Assembly (NCBI GenBank): GCA_945872825.1
Contig: CAMCBD010000023.1
Location: forward strand, 1 to 34,610
Source: Nitrosomonas ureae
Lineage (GTDB): Bacteria > Pseudomonadota > Gammaproteobacteria > Burkholderiales > Nitrosomonadaceae
Direction: 5' to 3'
Length of the DNA stretch: 34,610 bases
Shown here in pieces: positions 1-8,289 of the stretch. The position numbers were made by a program, and so were the translations under genes. How positions within the stretch are numbered: the stretch's first letter is position 1; each line of letters opens with the position of its first letter. The notes under the pieces are model-generated. The model searched no databases, had not been told where the DNA came from, and saw only the letters and a list, made by a program, of their open reading frames with translations.

Positions 1-79
1 TGGTTTCATCGCCCCGTATCGCAGCCAGCGCTATTTTTGCTTTGAATTCACTGGAATATTGTGTGCGTTTCTTGCTCAT
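1..79 (-). CDS. IS3-family transposase OrfA, N-terminal 26 residues only (partial)
   Basis: The minus-strand frame starts with ATG at 79 and reads MSKKRTQYSSEFKAKIALAA, then IRGDET, before the window ends. This is the characteristic opening of OrfA of IS3-family elements: a basic start followed by the first helix of the helix-turn-helix that binds the terminal repeats. OrfA normally forms the active DDE transposase by frameshifting into OrfB, which would lie to the left of position 1. Whether the element is intact cannot be judged from here. Confidence 0.8.
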   Translation of the reverse strand, partial: MSKKRTQYSSEFKAKIALAAIRGDET

Positions 80-146
80 GATTATGATCCTCTATAGTGT
101 CCATAACAGAGCTTAACAACCTGTCCAGTTTTGCGGTACCACTTCA
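1..146 (-). mobile_element. End of an IS3-family insertion sequence, cut by the window edge
   Basis: The leftmost bases encode the start of an IS3-type OrfA on the minus strand. Upstream of that start codon the non-coding stretch ends in a TG...-type terminus: the reverse complement begins TGAAGTGGTACCGCAAAACT at 146. IS3-family elements end in TG/CA with imperfect inverted repeats, so the outer boundary is placed at about 146. The other end and the target duplication lie outside the window, so the exact boundary is not proven. Confidence 0.7.
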
Positions 147-151
147 AACTT

Positions 152-417
152 CTATTCCCCTATTTTCGCCCAGCCAGGAACGAAGCTCAGATTTCCGGTT
201 TGCCATGCTTGGTTATGGCTTCGCCATAAGGAATCTATATGCGTAATATCATGCAGTGTAAACGATGGTAATTTACTTTGAATTTGATGAAGCAGCAAAG
301 CCACTCGCACATGAAAATCACGACAAGCCTGAGCTAAAATGTCTATTGGCTATTAAAATCATCATCACGATGTGTAAAAGCATTCTTCCAGAACAACGAT
401 TGCTCGTAATCATTCAT
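152..417 (-). pseudogene. Decayed N-terminal fragment of an HD-domain (Hsp90-like ATPase type) protein
   Basis: On the minus strand an ATG at 417, preceded by a GAGGGA ribosome site, opens MNDYEQSLFWKNAFTHRDDD and then FNSQ before a TAG at 345-343. A second minus frame continues at once from 343 with DILAQACRDFHVRVALLL, HQIQSKLPSFTLHDITHID and SLWR, reaching a stop at 154-152. The two pieces together look like the start of large HD-domain proteins with a histidine-kinase-like ATPase, where an FxKxxFTxRDxxF opening precedes an LHDITHxDxLW motif. The coding sequence is therefore frameshifted near 343-350. Homology appears lost after SLWR (about 215), close to the IS3 end. The family name is from memory of the motif; the coding-remnant reading itself is clear. 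Confidence 0.6.
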
Positions 418-518
418 AACTACAATCCCTCAAGCAATTTACATGGCTGACTCAGCGTGCCACAAAAATTTTTGATTGGTATCCCAAAGTTTATTAACTC
501 TAGAAAAATTAATAAACA

Positions 519-541
519 ACCCCGTAGCAAGACCACGGGGT
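519..541 (-). terminator. Hairpin after the IS200-like transposase remnant (terminator or right-end hairpin)
   Basis: A perfect 7-bp stem, ACCCCGT (519-525) with ACGGGGT (535-541), closes a 9-nt loop directly after the stop codon of the tnpA remnant on the minus strand. It is followed on that strand by T/A-rich sequence. It could be an intrinsic terminator or the subterminal hairpin that IS200/IS605 elements use as their right end. Confidence 0.55.
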
Positions 542-542
542 A

Positions 543-731
543 TTAGAAAAGCGCAAACTGACGCGGCTCTTCTTTTGGCTTGCCTTGGTTTTTTACATAC
601 CGCTCAACTACACCCCAATCCGTTCTTTCCCTTACAGTTGCAACATAATAGCCATCCGTCCAAAACTCTCCGCCCCACAGATCTCGTTTCAAATCCGGCT
701 TCTGCTTAAATAACTCAGTGAGGTAACCAAC
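543..731 (-). pseudogene. 3' remnant of an IS200/IS605-family (REP-associated) tyrosine transposase
   Basis: The minus-strand frame ending at TAA 545-543 reads GYLTELFKQKPDLKRDLWGG, EFWTDGYYVATVRER, TDWGVVERYVKNQGKP, KEEPRQFALF. The segment W-G-G-x-F-W-x-D-G-Y-Y-V-x-T-V and the closing helix R-Y-V-x-N-Q-G are typical of the C-terminal part of Y1 transposases (TnpA), including the helix after the catalytic tyrosine region. An in-frame TAA at 734-732 and the downstream end of the FNT gene cut off the N-terminal half. Only about 62 codons remain, so it cannot be active. Its hairpin is listed separately. Confidence 0.75.
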
Positions 732-756
732 TTAATGAATGTTATATTTGATTAAT

Positions 757-1629
757 TCAATCCACCTTTCTATAACTCCAATACAACATAAATCCTGTAA
801 AAATCATCCCGCCAAACAGATTCCCTGCAATCACCGGCAGCCCATTCCACAACCACCAATCCGCGATGGTAATATCCGCGCCCAGTAAGATACCGGCGGG
901 GATCACGAACATGTTGACGATGGCGTGTTCGTAGCCGAGGCCGAAGAACGTCATGATCGGCAACCACATCGCGGCGATTTTGCCGATGGTTGCGGTCGAG
1001 GTAAATGCCATGACGGCACCCAATGTCACCATCCAATTACACAGCATCGCGCTGGTAAAGGCGGTGATTGTGCCATCCAGACCGAGCTTGGCGTATTCCA
1101 GTGTTTTGGTTTCTGCGATAGCGATCGTTCGTTGCAGCGCGGGGATGGTTTCCGGGTCGATGGTTCCCATTTTGGTCGCGACGATACAATACAAATACGC
1201 ATACGTAACACTGCCGATCAGATTACCGGTCAGCACCCAGGTCCAATTCTTGAGCAAATGACTGAATGGCGCTCTTTGGTCTTTGACGGCAATCGGAATC
1301 AGCGCAAAATTGCCGGTTGCCAGTTCCAATCCGAGTAGAACGATCATGACAAACCCAACCGGAAATACCAGCGCACCGGCGATACCCCAGCCCGTTTGTG
1401 TTGCCGCCAGAATCGCCAGTGTAGTGGCATAACCGAGAAAGGCACCTGCCAGAAAGCCGCGGATCAGCAGTTGTTTGACCGGCAAACTCGCTTTTTTAGC
1501 ACCCGCCTGCAACATGTTTTCGATGATTTCTTCCGGTTTCACATATGCCACGGCATTGGCTCCTTTTACAAGTAACTTCAAATCAGAAGTGTGCGATTCT
1601 AGCGCATAATCACGCTGAATCGCTGACAA
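757..1629 (-). CDS. Formate/nitrite transporter (FNT) family channel
   Basis: A 290-residue polytopic membrane protein with about six hydrophobic segments. FNT proteins are pentameric channels that pass formate, nitrite or hydrosulfide across the inner membrane. Two family hallmarks are visible: GLELATGNFALIP, matching the first membrane-breaking Omega loop region, and GYEHAIVNMFVIP, containing the conserved central histidine in the form E-H-x-x-x-N-M. In an ammonia oxidiser nitrite is the likely substrate, but the sequence does not settle formate versus nitrite, so no symbol is given. The start is a TTG at 1629, only 3 nt after the hemW stop. No better ATG lies nearby (next Met is residue 39), so translation is probably coupled to hemW. 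The conserved core begins near residue 31, leaving the start uncertain. Confidence 0.85.
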   Translation of the reverse strand: MSAIQRDYALESHTSDLKLLVKGANAVAYVKPEEIIENMLQAGAKKASLPVKQLLIRGFLAGAFLGYATTLAILAATQTGWGIAGALVFPVGFVMIVLLGLELATGNFALIPIAVKDQRAPFSHLLKNWTWVLTGNLIGSVTYAYLYCIVATKMGTIDPETIPALQRTIAIAETKTLEYAKLGLDGTITAFTSAMLCNWMVTLGAVMAFTSTATIGKIAAMWLPIMTFFGLGYEHAIVNMFVIPAGILLGADITIADWWLWNGLPVIAGNLFGGMIFTGFMLYWSYRKVD

Positions 1630-1632
1630 GCA

Positions 1633-2853
1633 TTATTCCGGGTTTGTGGTTTCAGGCAAAAAAAGCTGCAGCAGATCGTTGAGAAATCGTCTGCCTAATA
1701 TGGTGGGTTTAATACGGTGATGATCGTGTACCAGCAAGCCGCGTTGCTCGGCTTCATCCAATTGCTTCTGAACGACGGCAATCGGTAGGCCGGTGCGTTC
1801 CTGAAACACAGCCGTTTCAAATCCGCCGGAGAGCCGTAGCGCGTTCATCATAAATTCGAATCCCCGGTCCGCGGGAGTCAGTATCTGCTGCGTCTGGATT
1901 AACGATTCTGCTGCATTGGCTTTGGCCAGATATTCCTTCGGTTGCTTATAGCGCATCTGCCGCACGATTTTATCGGCGAAACTGATTTTGCTGTGCGCGC
2001 CCGCGCCAATGCCGAGATAATCGCCAAAAAGCCAGTAATTCATGTTATGGCGTGACTCCTTCCCTGCCTGCTCAAAGGCGGAAGTTTCGTAATTCCGATA
2101 CTGATGACTTGCGGTCGTTTGCTCGATCATGTCCTGCATCCCTGCTGCTTGTTCATCATCGGGAAGATTGGGTGGAAAGCGGTGAAACAGCGTATTCGGT
2201 TCCAGCGTCAAGTGATAGGCGGAAATATGCGTAACTCCGAGAGAACACGCCATTTCAATATCAGCTTGCGCTTCTTCCAAGGTTTGCCCGGGCAATGCAT
2301 ACATCAGATCAAGATTGATATTGTCGAAATTCTTCAGCGCAATGTCCACTGCACGATGGGCTTCCTGATCATCATGCACACGTCCTAATGCTTTTAGATG
2401 CAGCGCATTAAAACTTTGTATGCCGATCGACAAGCGGTTGATGCCTGCGGCACGAAAATCGGCGAATTTCTGCGCTTCAAATGTTCCGGGATTGGCTTCC
2501 AGTGTAACTTCAGCGAAATGTTCCAGCGGCAATAATGTGCGCACTGCCGTCAATATCGCATCAATGGCCTTAGCACTGAATAAGCTAGGCGTACCGCCGC
2601 CAAAAAATATACTGCTGAGCCGTCGACCCCAAACATCTTGCAGAGCAAACTCGAGATCCCGGATTAGCGCCGCAACATATTCTTCCTCAGGTGCTTGGCT
2701 GCCCTCCCCACGAATTTCATGCGAGTTAAAATCGCAATAAGGGCATTTCTTCAGACACCAAGGAATATGAATATACAAACTCAGTGGCGGCAGCGATTTG
2801 AGCTTAGGCGATTGTGACTCAGGTATCGACGCCGGTGAAATCATCGAAGTCAC
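1633..2853 (-). CDS. hemW: HemW-like radical SAM protein (heme chaperone, coproporphyrinogen oxidase-like)
   Basis: About 406 residues. The N-terminal part has LYIHIPWCLKKCPYCDFNSH, the radical SAM CxxxCxxC cluster site in the HemW/HemN style, then FFGGGTPS, the SAM-binding glycine motif, and LSIGIQSFN. HemW proteins are thought to bind heme and deliver it to respiratory enzymes; true HemN decarboxylates coproporphyrinogen III without oxygen. The short N-terminus, with the cysteine motif near residue 33 and no HemN-specific extension, favours HemW. The first start is GTG at 2853; an in-frame ATG at 2844 is equally possible. The gene sits 9 bp after ybbP and 3 bp before the FNT gene on the same strand, consistent with one transcript. 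Confidence 0.85.
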   Translation of the reverse strand: MTSMISPASIPESQSPKLKSLPPLSLYIHIPWCLKKCPYCDFNSHEIRGEGSQAPEEEYVAALIRDLEFALQDVWGRRLSSIFFGGGTPSLFSAKAIDAILTAVRTLLPLEHFAEVTLEANPGTFEAQKFADFRAAGINRLSIGIQSFNALHLKALGRVHDDQEAHRAVDIALKNFDNINLDLMYALPGQTLEEAQADIEMACSLGVTHISAYHLTLEPNTLFHRFPPNLPDDEQAAGMQDMIEQTTASHQYRNYETSAFEQAGKESRHNMNYWLFGDYLGIGAGAHSKISFADKIVRQMRYKQPKEYLAKANAAESLIQTQQILTPADRGFEFMMNALRLSGGFETAVFQERTGLPIAVVQKQLDEAEQRGLLVHDHHRIKPTILGRRFLNDLLQLFLPETTNPE

Positions 2854-2862
2854 GAAGCGTGA

Positions 2863-5361
2863 TTAGCCAATTTTGCGTAAAGTTAATAACGGTGGGCTGG
2901 ATAATGCTGAGCGCGTACCCAGTAAACCGGCCACTAAAACACCAATCACGCCGATTGACGTACCAACCAGCCAAATCCAGGGATTAAACGTGTAGTCGAG
3001 ATGCAAGACATGCTTACCAATAACATAACCAAGCACACTGGCACCGGCCGACGCAAACAATCCAGCCAATCCGCCCAATATCGCAAATTCCGCCGCCCAG
3101 GCACGCGACAACTGTTCCCGTCTGGCACCGAGTGCTCTGAAAATGGCTGCTTCATAAATGCGTTCATCTTGCGTGGAGGCAATCGCTGCGTACAACACGG
3201 AAAAGCCGGCCAGCACGGTAAACACAAAAACAAATTCAATTGCCTGCGAGACCTGATGGATCATTTGCTGCACCTGGTTGATAACGATTGCCACATCAAC
3301 CACCAGTATATTCGGGAAGGTCCTGACCAATTCATGCATCACCACAATTTCTGTCGGCGGCACATAAAAACTGGTGATATAACTGACCGGGTAGTTATCC
3401 AGCAAACCGGGTGGCACGACAACAAAAAAATTAACCCGGAAACTATCCCAATCCACTTTTCTCATGCTGGTGATCTTGGCCGAAAAAGGACTACCCGCAA
3501 TATCATAGGTTAGTTCATCACCCAGCTTGACACCGATTGTTTTAGCAATGCCCGCTTCAATCGACATAACCGCCTCGCTGCTATCTGCACTCCACCATTT
3601 TCCTTGAACGACCTGGTTATCCAGTGCTTGCTGACTCGCCCAGGATAAATTGAATTCGCGCCGGACATGCCTTTCCGCATGCGGATCATCTGCATAATCC
3701 TCCGGCGATACATCCTTCCCATTAATCTTGATCAAACGGCCTCTTACCATCGGAAATACCGGCGGATGTTCAATCCCATATTGCTGGAAAAATTCCTCCA
3801 GTGGCTGCAACTGATCCGGCTGAATATTAACCAGAAAGTGATTCGGTGCATCGGGCGGCAAGCTGGTGTGCCAATCGTCGATCAAATCATCCTGAATCAG
3901 CGTCAGCACCAGTAATGCCATCAAACCCAAACCCAATGCCACGGCCTGCAATACACTTGAAACCGCGCGGCGGCTGATACTGGCCAAACCATAACGCCAG
4001 GCCCCGCCGGCTTGATGCCGGAGGCTCGATAATACTCTGATCAGCAACCAACCCAAACAGCCAAAAATGGCAATGGCCGAAACAAATCCAATGACGATAT
4101 AAAGACCCAGTTTCAGGTCTTGCGCTTTCCAGATAAACAAAAGCGACAGAGCTACTAATCCCAATAAATAGCCAGCTATGCTGTGCGCATTGGATAAGCC
4201 GATATCTCTGCGCAATACCCGCAAAGCCGGAACGCTACGCAAATTCAGTACAGGTGGTAATGCAAAACCCAGTAACAGCACCAACCCTACCAGCAGACCT
4301 TGCAGCGCTGGCAGCCAATTGGGCCAAGGCAATTCAGTATCAACGATACCGGTCAACCAGTGCGTCAGAATCTCCTGTGCCGCAAAACCAATCAGGCATC
4401 CAATACTGCTGGCGATAACGCCCAATACAATAAAATAATACAAGTACAGATAAAATAGCTGTTTCTGACTGGCTCCCAGACTGCGCATCACTGCGCATTC
4501 ATCCAGATGGCGCTGGGTAAACCGGCGTACAGCCAATGCAATCGCCGCCGCTGCCAGGACAACACTGGCCAGGGCTGCCAGGCTTAAGAACTTTTCTGAA
4601 CGTTCCAATGCAGCTTTAATCTCAGGACGCGCATCCCGGATACCTTCAATTCGCTGCGCTTTGGTGAGCTGAGGTTTCGCCCAATCACGAAATTGCTGCA
4701 CCGCTTTTATTTCGCCCGCCACGAGCAACTGATAGGAAACACGGCTGCCTTCCTGAATTAAACCGGTATCTGGCAAATCGGCTGCGTTGATCAGGGCGCG
4801 CGCGCCCATATTGATGAATCCCACCGAGTGATCCGGCTCACGCACGACCAGTTCGGTTACCGTTAACTGGATATCGCCCACATCCACTGCGTCACCGTCT
4901 TTAAGATCAAGTCGTGTCATGACTTTTTCATCGACCCAGATGGTGCTCGGTTGTGGAATTCTGCCGGCCACTTGAATTTCTGTTGTTTCTGATGACCTGC
5001 TGGCCAGATGCACACGCCCGCGCAATGGATAGCCCTCAGTGATTGCCTTGATCTCAGTTAGCAGATTGTTCTCACCATTGGAAATCATACTGGGAAATTT
5101 AATCAGCGATGAGACGGATAATCCAAGCCGGTTAGCTTCATCGGCATAAAGTTCAGGTAAAGGTTTGCTCGAAATAACCAGCAAATCCGCACCCAGCAAT
5201 TGATTGCTCTCGCGCGAAAGGGCCAATTCCACCCGATCTGCAAAAAAACCTACTGTGGCCATCCCGCTGACTGCGATAACCAGTGCCAAAACCAACACAT
5301 TGAGTTCACCTGCACGCCAGTCACGGCGCAGCATACGGAAAGATAGCTTAAAATGATTCAT
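2863..5361 (-). CDS. ybbP: YbbP-type ABC transporter permease with two FtsX domains
   Basis: 832 residues. One membrane helix at about 20-40 is followed by a large periplasmic MacB-like domain. Next come helices at about 258-280, 305-330 and 350-375, a central pair at about 395-445, a helix near 470-490, a second periplasmic domain, and three final helices from about 705 to 820. This is the double-FtsX architecture of LolC/LolE/YbbP permeases, and the length fits YbbP. With its ATPase partner YbbA, encoded 62 bp upstream, it should form a type VII (mechanotransmission) ABC complex that works on the outer leaflet or periplasm rather than classical import. The neighbourhood ybbA-ybbP with divergent tesA is the same as in Escherichia coli, which supports the assignment. 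The ATG at 5361 has no clear ribosome site. Confidence 0.88.
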   Translation of the reverse strand: MNHFKLSFRMLRRDWRAGELNVLVLALVIAVSGMATVGFFADRVELALSRESNQLLGADLLVISSKPLPELYADEANRLGLSVSSLIKFPSMISNGENNLLTEIKAITEGYPLRGRVHLASRSSETTEIQVAGRIPQPSTIWVDEKVMTRLDLKDGDAVDVGDIQLTVTELVVREPDHSVGFINMGARALINAADLPDTGLIQEGSRVSYQLLVAGEIKAVQQFRDWAKPQLTKAQRIEGIRDARPEIKAALERSEKFLSLAALASVVLAAAAIALAVRRFTQRHLDECAVMRSLGASQKQLFYLYLYYFIVLGVIASSIGCLIGFAAQEILTHWLTGIVDTELPWPNWLPALQGLLVGLVLLLGFALPPVLNLRSVPALRVLRRDIGLSNAHSIAGYLLGLVALSLLFIWKAQDLKLGLYIVIGFVSAIAIFGCLGWLLIRVLSSLRHQAGGAWRYGLASISRRAVSSVLQAVALGLGLMALLVLTLIQDDLIDDWHTSLPPDAPNHFLVNIQPDQLQPLEEFFQQYGIEHPPVFPMVRGRLIKINGKDVSPEDYADDPHAERHVRREFNLSWASQQALDNQVVQGKWWSADSSEAVMSIEAGIAKTIGVKLGDELTYDIAGSPFSAKITSMRKVDWDSFRVNFFVVVPPGLLDNYPVSYITSFYVPPTEIVVMHELVRTFPNILVVDVAIVINQVQQMIHQVSQAIEFVFVFTVLAGFSVLYAAIASTQDERIYEAAIFRALGARREQLSRAWAAEFAILGGLAGLFASAGASVLGYVIGKHVLHLDYTFNPWIWLVGTSIGVIGVLVAGLLGTRSALSSPPLLTLRKIG

Positions 5362-5423
5362 GGAGAAAAATATTACCTTGCCGGAAATATAGGATAAATA
5401 TCAACAATGTTCAGCTTTAGCGA

Positions 5424-6110
5424 CTATTGCACAAGCTTGCCATCCGCCAATCGGATTTGACGCGAACAACGCCGCGACAATACTTCATCATGAGTAACCA
5501 AAACCAATGTCGTACCATGTTCACGATTGAGTTCGAACATGAGCTCAATAATCTGAATACCGGTGGCAGAATCGAGATTCCCCGTCGGCTCATCGGCCAG
5601 CAATAATTTAGGATCCGTTGCAAATGCTCGTGCAATGGCAACTCGCTGTTGCTCTCCTCCGGATAATTGTTTGGGATAATGATGCAAGCGCATCGACAAC
5701 CCTACACGTTCCAATAATCTCCTCGCCGTCGCTTCGGCATTGCTGGCTGCAGAAAGTTCAAGCGGCAACATCACGTTTTCAATCGCGGTCAATGCAGGAA
5801 GTAATTGAAATGACTGAAATACAAAACCCAGAATCTTGCCGCGCAAGGCAGCCCGATTATCTTCATCCAAAGTGAAAATATCAATAGCATCCAGGTGAAC
5901 TTTCCCCGAAGTCGGCAAATCCAATCCTGCCAATAGTCCTAATAAAGTAGATTTACCCGAGCCGGATGCGCCTATAATTGCAACAGCTTCACCGGCGTTA
6001 ACCTGCAAATCAATATCCTGCAATATGGTTAATTGCTTGTCACCGGTATTAACCTGCTTGGTGAGTGCATTAGTCCAAAGAATGGGTTGTTTAACAAAGT
6101 TATCTGACAT
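5424..6110 (-). CDS. ybbA: YbbA-type ABC transporter ATP-binding protein
   Basis: 228 residues counted from the ATG at 6110. All ABC motifs are present: Walker [10 protein letters not shown] (47-55), Q-loop Q99, signature LSGGEQQR (149-156), Walker B LLLADEP with catalytic Glu (169-175), and H-loop His207. The sequence is of the LolD/MacB/YbbA class that powers FtsX-type permeases. The open frame extends upstream to 6281, but that extension lies inside tesA and has no family similarity. The start at 6110 is supported by an AGGA about nine bases upstream and gives the usual family N-terminus. This start codon shares two bases with the divergent tesA ATG. It is the first gene of the ybbA-ybbP-hemW-FNT run. 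Confidence 0.9.
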   Translation of the reverse strand: MSDNFVKQPILWTNALTKQVNTGDKQLTILQDIDLQVNAGEAVAIIGASGSGKSTLLGLLAGLDLPTSGKVHLDAIDIFTLDEDNRAALRGKILGFVFQSFQLLPALTAIENVMLPLELSAASNAEATARRLLERVGLSMRLHHYPKQLSGGEQQRVAIARAFATDPKLLLADEPTGNLDSATGIQIIELMFELNREHGTTLVLVTHDEVLSRRCSRQIRLADGKLVQ

Positions 6111-6753
6111 GAAAAATTTCCTGATTATTCTGACGTTTCTTTTTATTTTCATTGCCCCTGCTACAGCGGCATCACCCAAAACTGTAATGGTTTTTGGCGA
6201 TAGTCTTTCTGCCGGCCATGGAATACCAACCGAAGCTGGCTGGGTTGCGTTACTCACACAACGATTACAGTCTAAATTCACTGATTATCAAATCATAAAC
6301 GCAAGTATCAGCGGTGAAACAACGCTTGGGGGACGCAATCGAATTAAACAATCACTTGAAATGCATCGACCTGAGATTGTTATTCTTGAGCTTGGCGCTA
6401 ACGATGGTTTGCGCGGCGCTTCTATAAAATCCATCTATGAGAATCTGGCAACTATCATTGAAATATGCCAACAAAACAATTCTCTGGTTCTACTCGTCGG
6501 CATGCAATTACCTCCCAACTATGGCATGACTTATACACAAAAGTTCCAAGCCATTTTTCCACAATTGGCTGAAAACTATCAAGTCAAATTAATACCATTC
6601 CTGCTGGCCGGTTTTGGCGATAAACACGAATTTTTTCAAGGTGATGGGATACACCCCAACGAAGTCGCACAGAGAAAAATTGTAGAAACTGTCTGGGAAG
6701 TTCTGCAAACCATGATTAAAACTGAACAAATCGCCGTTAACCCCGATATTTAG
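6109..6753 (+). CDS. tesA: TesA-type SGNH/GDSL esterase, periplasmic
   Basis: 214 residues from the ATG at 6109. It begins with a signal peptide ([20 protein letters not shown], cleavage after about residue 20-21) and carries the SGNH hydrolase blocks: VFGDSLSAG with nucleophile Ser32, Gly in SGETT, LGANDGLRG with oxyanion Asn98, and GDGIHPN with Asp179 and His182 of the triad. TesA homologues are periplasmic thioesterase/protease I/lysophospholipase L1 enzymes that hydrolyse acyl esters and thioesters. The frame stays open upstream to 6025, but the signal peptide fixes the start at 6109. The gene diverges from ybbA as in E. coli. No ribosome site is evident just upstream, because the preceding bases are ybbA codons. 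Confidence 0.9.
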   Translation: MKNFLIILTFLFIFIAPATAASPKTVMVFGDSLSAGHGIPTEAGWVALLTQRLQSKFTDYQIINASISGETTLGGRNRIKQSLEMHRPEIVILELGANDGLRGASIKSIYENLATIIEICQQNNSLVLLVGMQLPPNYGMTYTQKFQAIFPQLAENYQVKLIPFLLAGFGDKHEFFQGDGIHPNEVAQRKIVETVWEVLQTMIKTEQIAVNPDI

Positions 6754-6769
6754 CAACGCATTATACCAC

Positions 6770-6784
6770 TTCGATTAAATCGAA
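6770..6784. terminator. Short palindrome between convergent tesA and rluC
   Basis: TTCGATT-A-AATCGAA is a perfect 15-bp palindrome in the 46-bp gap between two convergent genes. It could form a small hairpin on either transcript, but it is short, A/T-rich and lacks a T-run, so terminator function is tentative. Confidence 0.3.
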
Positions 6785-6799
6785 CCGAAAACTAAACGA

Positions 6800-7813
6800 T
6801 CAAGGATTTCCCAGACCATCGATAAATTTCTGTAGATCTTTGGATAAAGGCGATTGCAGCTGCATACGCTCCCCCGTATTGGGGTGCGTGATTTGCAAGG
6901 TATGCGCGTGCAGAAACATTCGTGTTAGTTTGCCCTGTCCGCGGGTTTTGGCCAGTTGTTTATTGATCTCGAAATCACCATATTTATCGTCGCCAATGAT
7001 TGGAAAACCGAGATGTGCGAGATGAACACGAATTTGATGTGTTCGCCCGGTTTTTATTTCGGCATCCAGTAAACTGAAATTTCTCCAAGCTTTTTGCAGC
7101 TGAAATATCGTGTGAGACAGCTTCGATTTACTATCGTCGTACTCACCGTTTGATACCGCAACACGCCGTTCACCGCCTGCCGTTACATACTTGTTAAGTG
7201 CCAGCTTAACGTGTTGCTTAGCGTTATGCCACTCCCCTTTCACCATCACCAGATAGTGCTTTTCCATTAAGCCCTCACGAATCTGCCGATGCAATTCAAC
7301 CAGCGCACTACGTTTTTTTGCGAGCAACAAAACACCGGAGGTTTCTCTATCCAGGCGGTGCACCAGTTCCAGAAATTTCCAAGATGGATTTTGTGCGCGC
7401 AATTGCTCAATCACGCCAAAGCTGATACCGCTCCCGCCGTGAACAGCCAGTCCACCGGGTTTATCAATCACCAGCAACACATCATCTTCATACAATGTCG
7501 TGAAGGTAAAAAAGTTTGATGGTGCAATTGCGGTCTGCCGGGAAGAATTCTTTTCCGTGATCCTGATCGGTGGAATTCGGACAATATCGCCCAATTGCAA
7601 TCGATAGCTAGCATTTATTCGCTTCCCGTTAACACGCACTTGACCGCTTCTTAATAGCTGATACAGATGGCTTTTGGGTACATTCCTATATCGTTTGAAT
7701 AAAAAATTATCAACCCGCTGATCGCTCCCTTCCTCTTCGATACATTCTTTGATGACCGCTGCATTGGGTTGAATATTATTATTTAACTCTTTAATATTAT
7801 GCGTAACTTTCAA
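6800..7813 (-). CDS. rluC: RluC-type 23S rRNA pseudouridine synthase
   Basis: 337 residues with an N-terminal S4 RNA-binding domain (about 32-90, including SHLYQLLRSGQVRVNGKR) and a RluA-family catalytic domain. The active-site motif HRLDRETSG places the catalytic Asp at residue 155, and GRTHQIRVHLAHLGFPIIGD near the C-terminus is also diagnostic. RluC converts uridines 955, 2504 and 2580 (E. coli numbering) of 23S rRNA to pseudouridine. Adjacency to a divergent rne is common for rluC and supports it over rluD. The only start giving the S4 domain is a TTG at 7813 with no strong ribosome site; residues 1-25 are not conserved, so the true start could differ. Confidence 0.87.
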   Translation of the reverse strand: MKVTHNIKELNNNIQPNAAVIKECIEEEGSDQRVDNFLFKRYRNVPKSHLYQLLRSGQVRVNGKRINASYRLQLGDIVRIPPIRITEKNSSRQTAIAPSNFFTFTTLYEDDVLLVIDKPGGLAVHGGSGISFGVIEQLRAQNPSWKFLELVHRLDRETSGVLLLAKKRSALVELHRQIREGLMEKHYLVMVKGEWHNAKQHVKLALNKYVTAGGERRVAVSNGEYDDSKSKLSHTIFQLQKAWRNFSLLDAEIKTGRTHQIRVHLAHLGFPIIGDDKYGDFEINKQLAKTRGQGKLTRMFLHAHTLQITHPNTGERMQLQSPLSKDLQKFIDGLGNP

Positions 7814-8289
7814 GTTTATTTAAAGATTGTTGTGAAGAAATATAAAGATTTTGCTTATTGTATTTTAAGTTTCTTTCTGTAAAAACTAATATACTAGAAT
7901 CGAAAAATGACATATTCTTTTTATAAGATACTAACTAGCAATCAACGTATCGAGTAAGAAAGTTGCATCAACAAAAATTGACATAAAACAAAGTTCCGTT
8001 TGGAACTTTATGTAAAATCTGTTACCTTAAAGAGGGCTAATAAAACTTATAACTCGTGCATTAGAACAGAATAAATAGGTTTTATTCTGTTCCAGATTAC
8101 AAAAACTTTCATCTAGAATAAATTAACATACTAAAATACATTAATAAAAAGAAATATATAATTGATTAATAAATATTATAATAAAACTATTAGACCCAAA
8201 CCTCGTTATTACAACTACGTATACCAAAAAAAACTATCTGAAGAATTTGTGGATAGTGTACCCATAAATAGAACACGTAAGGTTTGTAA
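7814..8289 (+). promoter_or_regulatory. 476-bp AT-rich leader between rluC and rne
   Basis: No gene is visible in this stretch. In E. coli the rne mRNA has a long 5' untranslated region whose hairpins let RNase E control its own synthesis; the length here is compatible with a similar leader. A TTGACA at 7978-7983 overlaps a strong hairpin, but no good -10 stands at the right distance. A TATACT at 7890-7895 has only a weak -35. A TAAGG at 8279-8283, seven bases before the rne ATG, is the ribosome site. The function is inferred from position and length only. Confidence 0.45.
7981..8013 (+). promoter_or_regulatory. Stable inverted repeat in the rne leader
   Basis: GTTCC-gttt-GGAAC (7993-8006) is extended below by ACATAAA (7981-7987) with TTTATGT (8007-8013), leaving a 5-nt bulge. 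Alternatively AAAGTTCC/GGAACTTT pairs without a bulge. It is the clearest foldable element in the leader and a candidate autoregulatory RNA hairpin or DNA operator. Confidence 0.4.

Noticed and set aside
213..229. TTATGGC-ttc-GCCATAA hairpin as a REP or IS605 end
   Set aside because: It lies within the tail of the HD-protein remnant, and no second copy was seen in the window, so a repeat family cannot be supported.
265..450. Forward 61-codon frame as a small gene
   Set aside because: It has no ribosome site or family features, and the opposite strand carries recognisable HD-protein codons and a proper ATG with ribosome site.
7978..8018. TTGACA with downstream TAAAAT as the rne promoter
   Set aside because: The spacing between the two is far from 17 bp, and the -35 overlaps the hairpin; no convincing promoter can be assigned.
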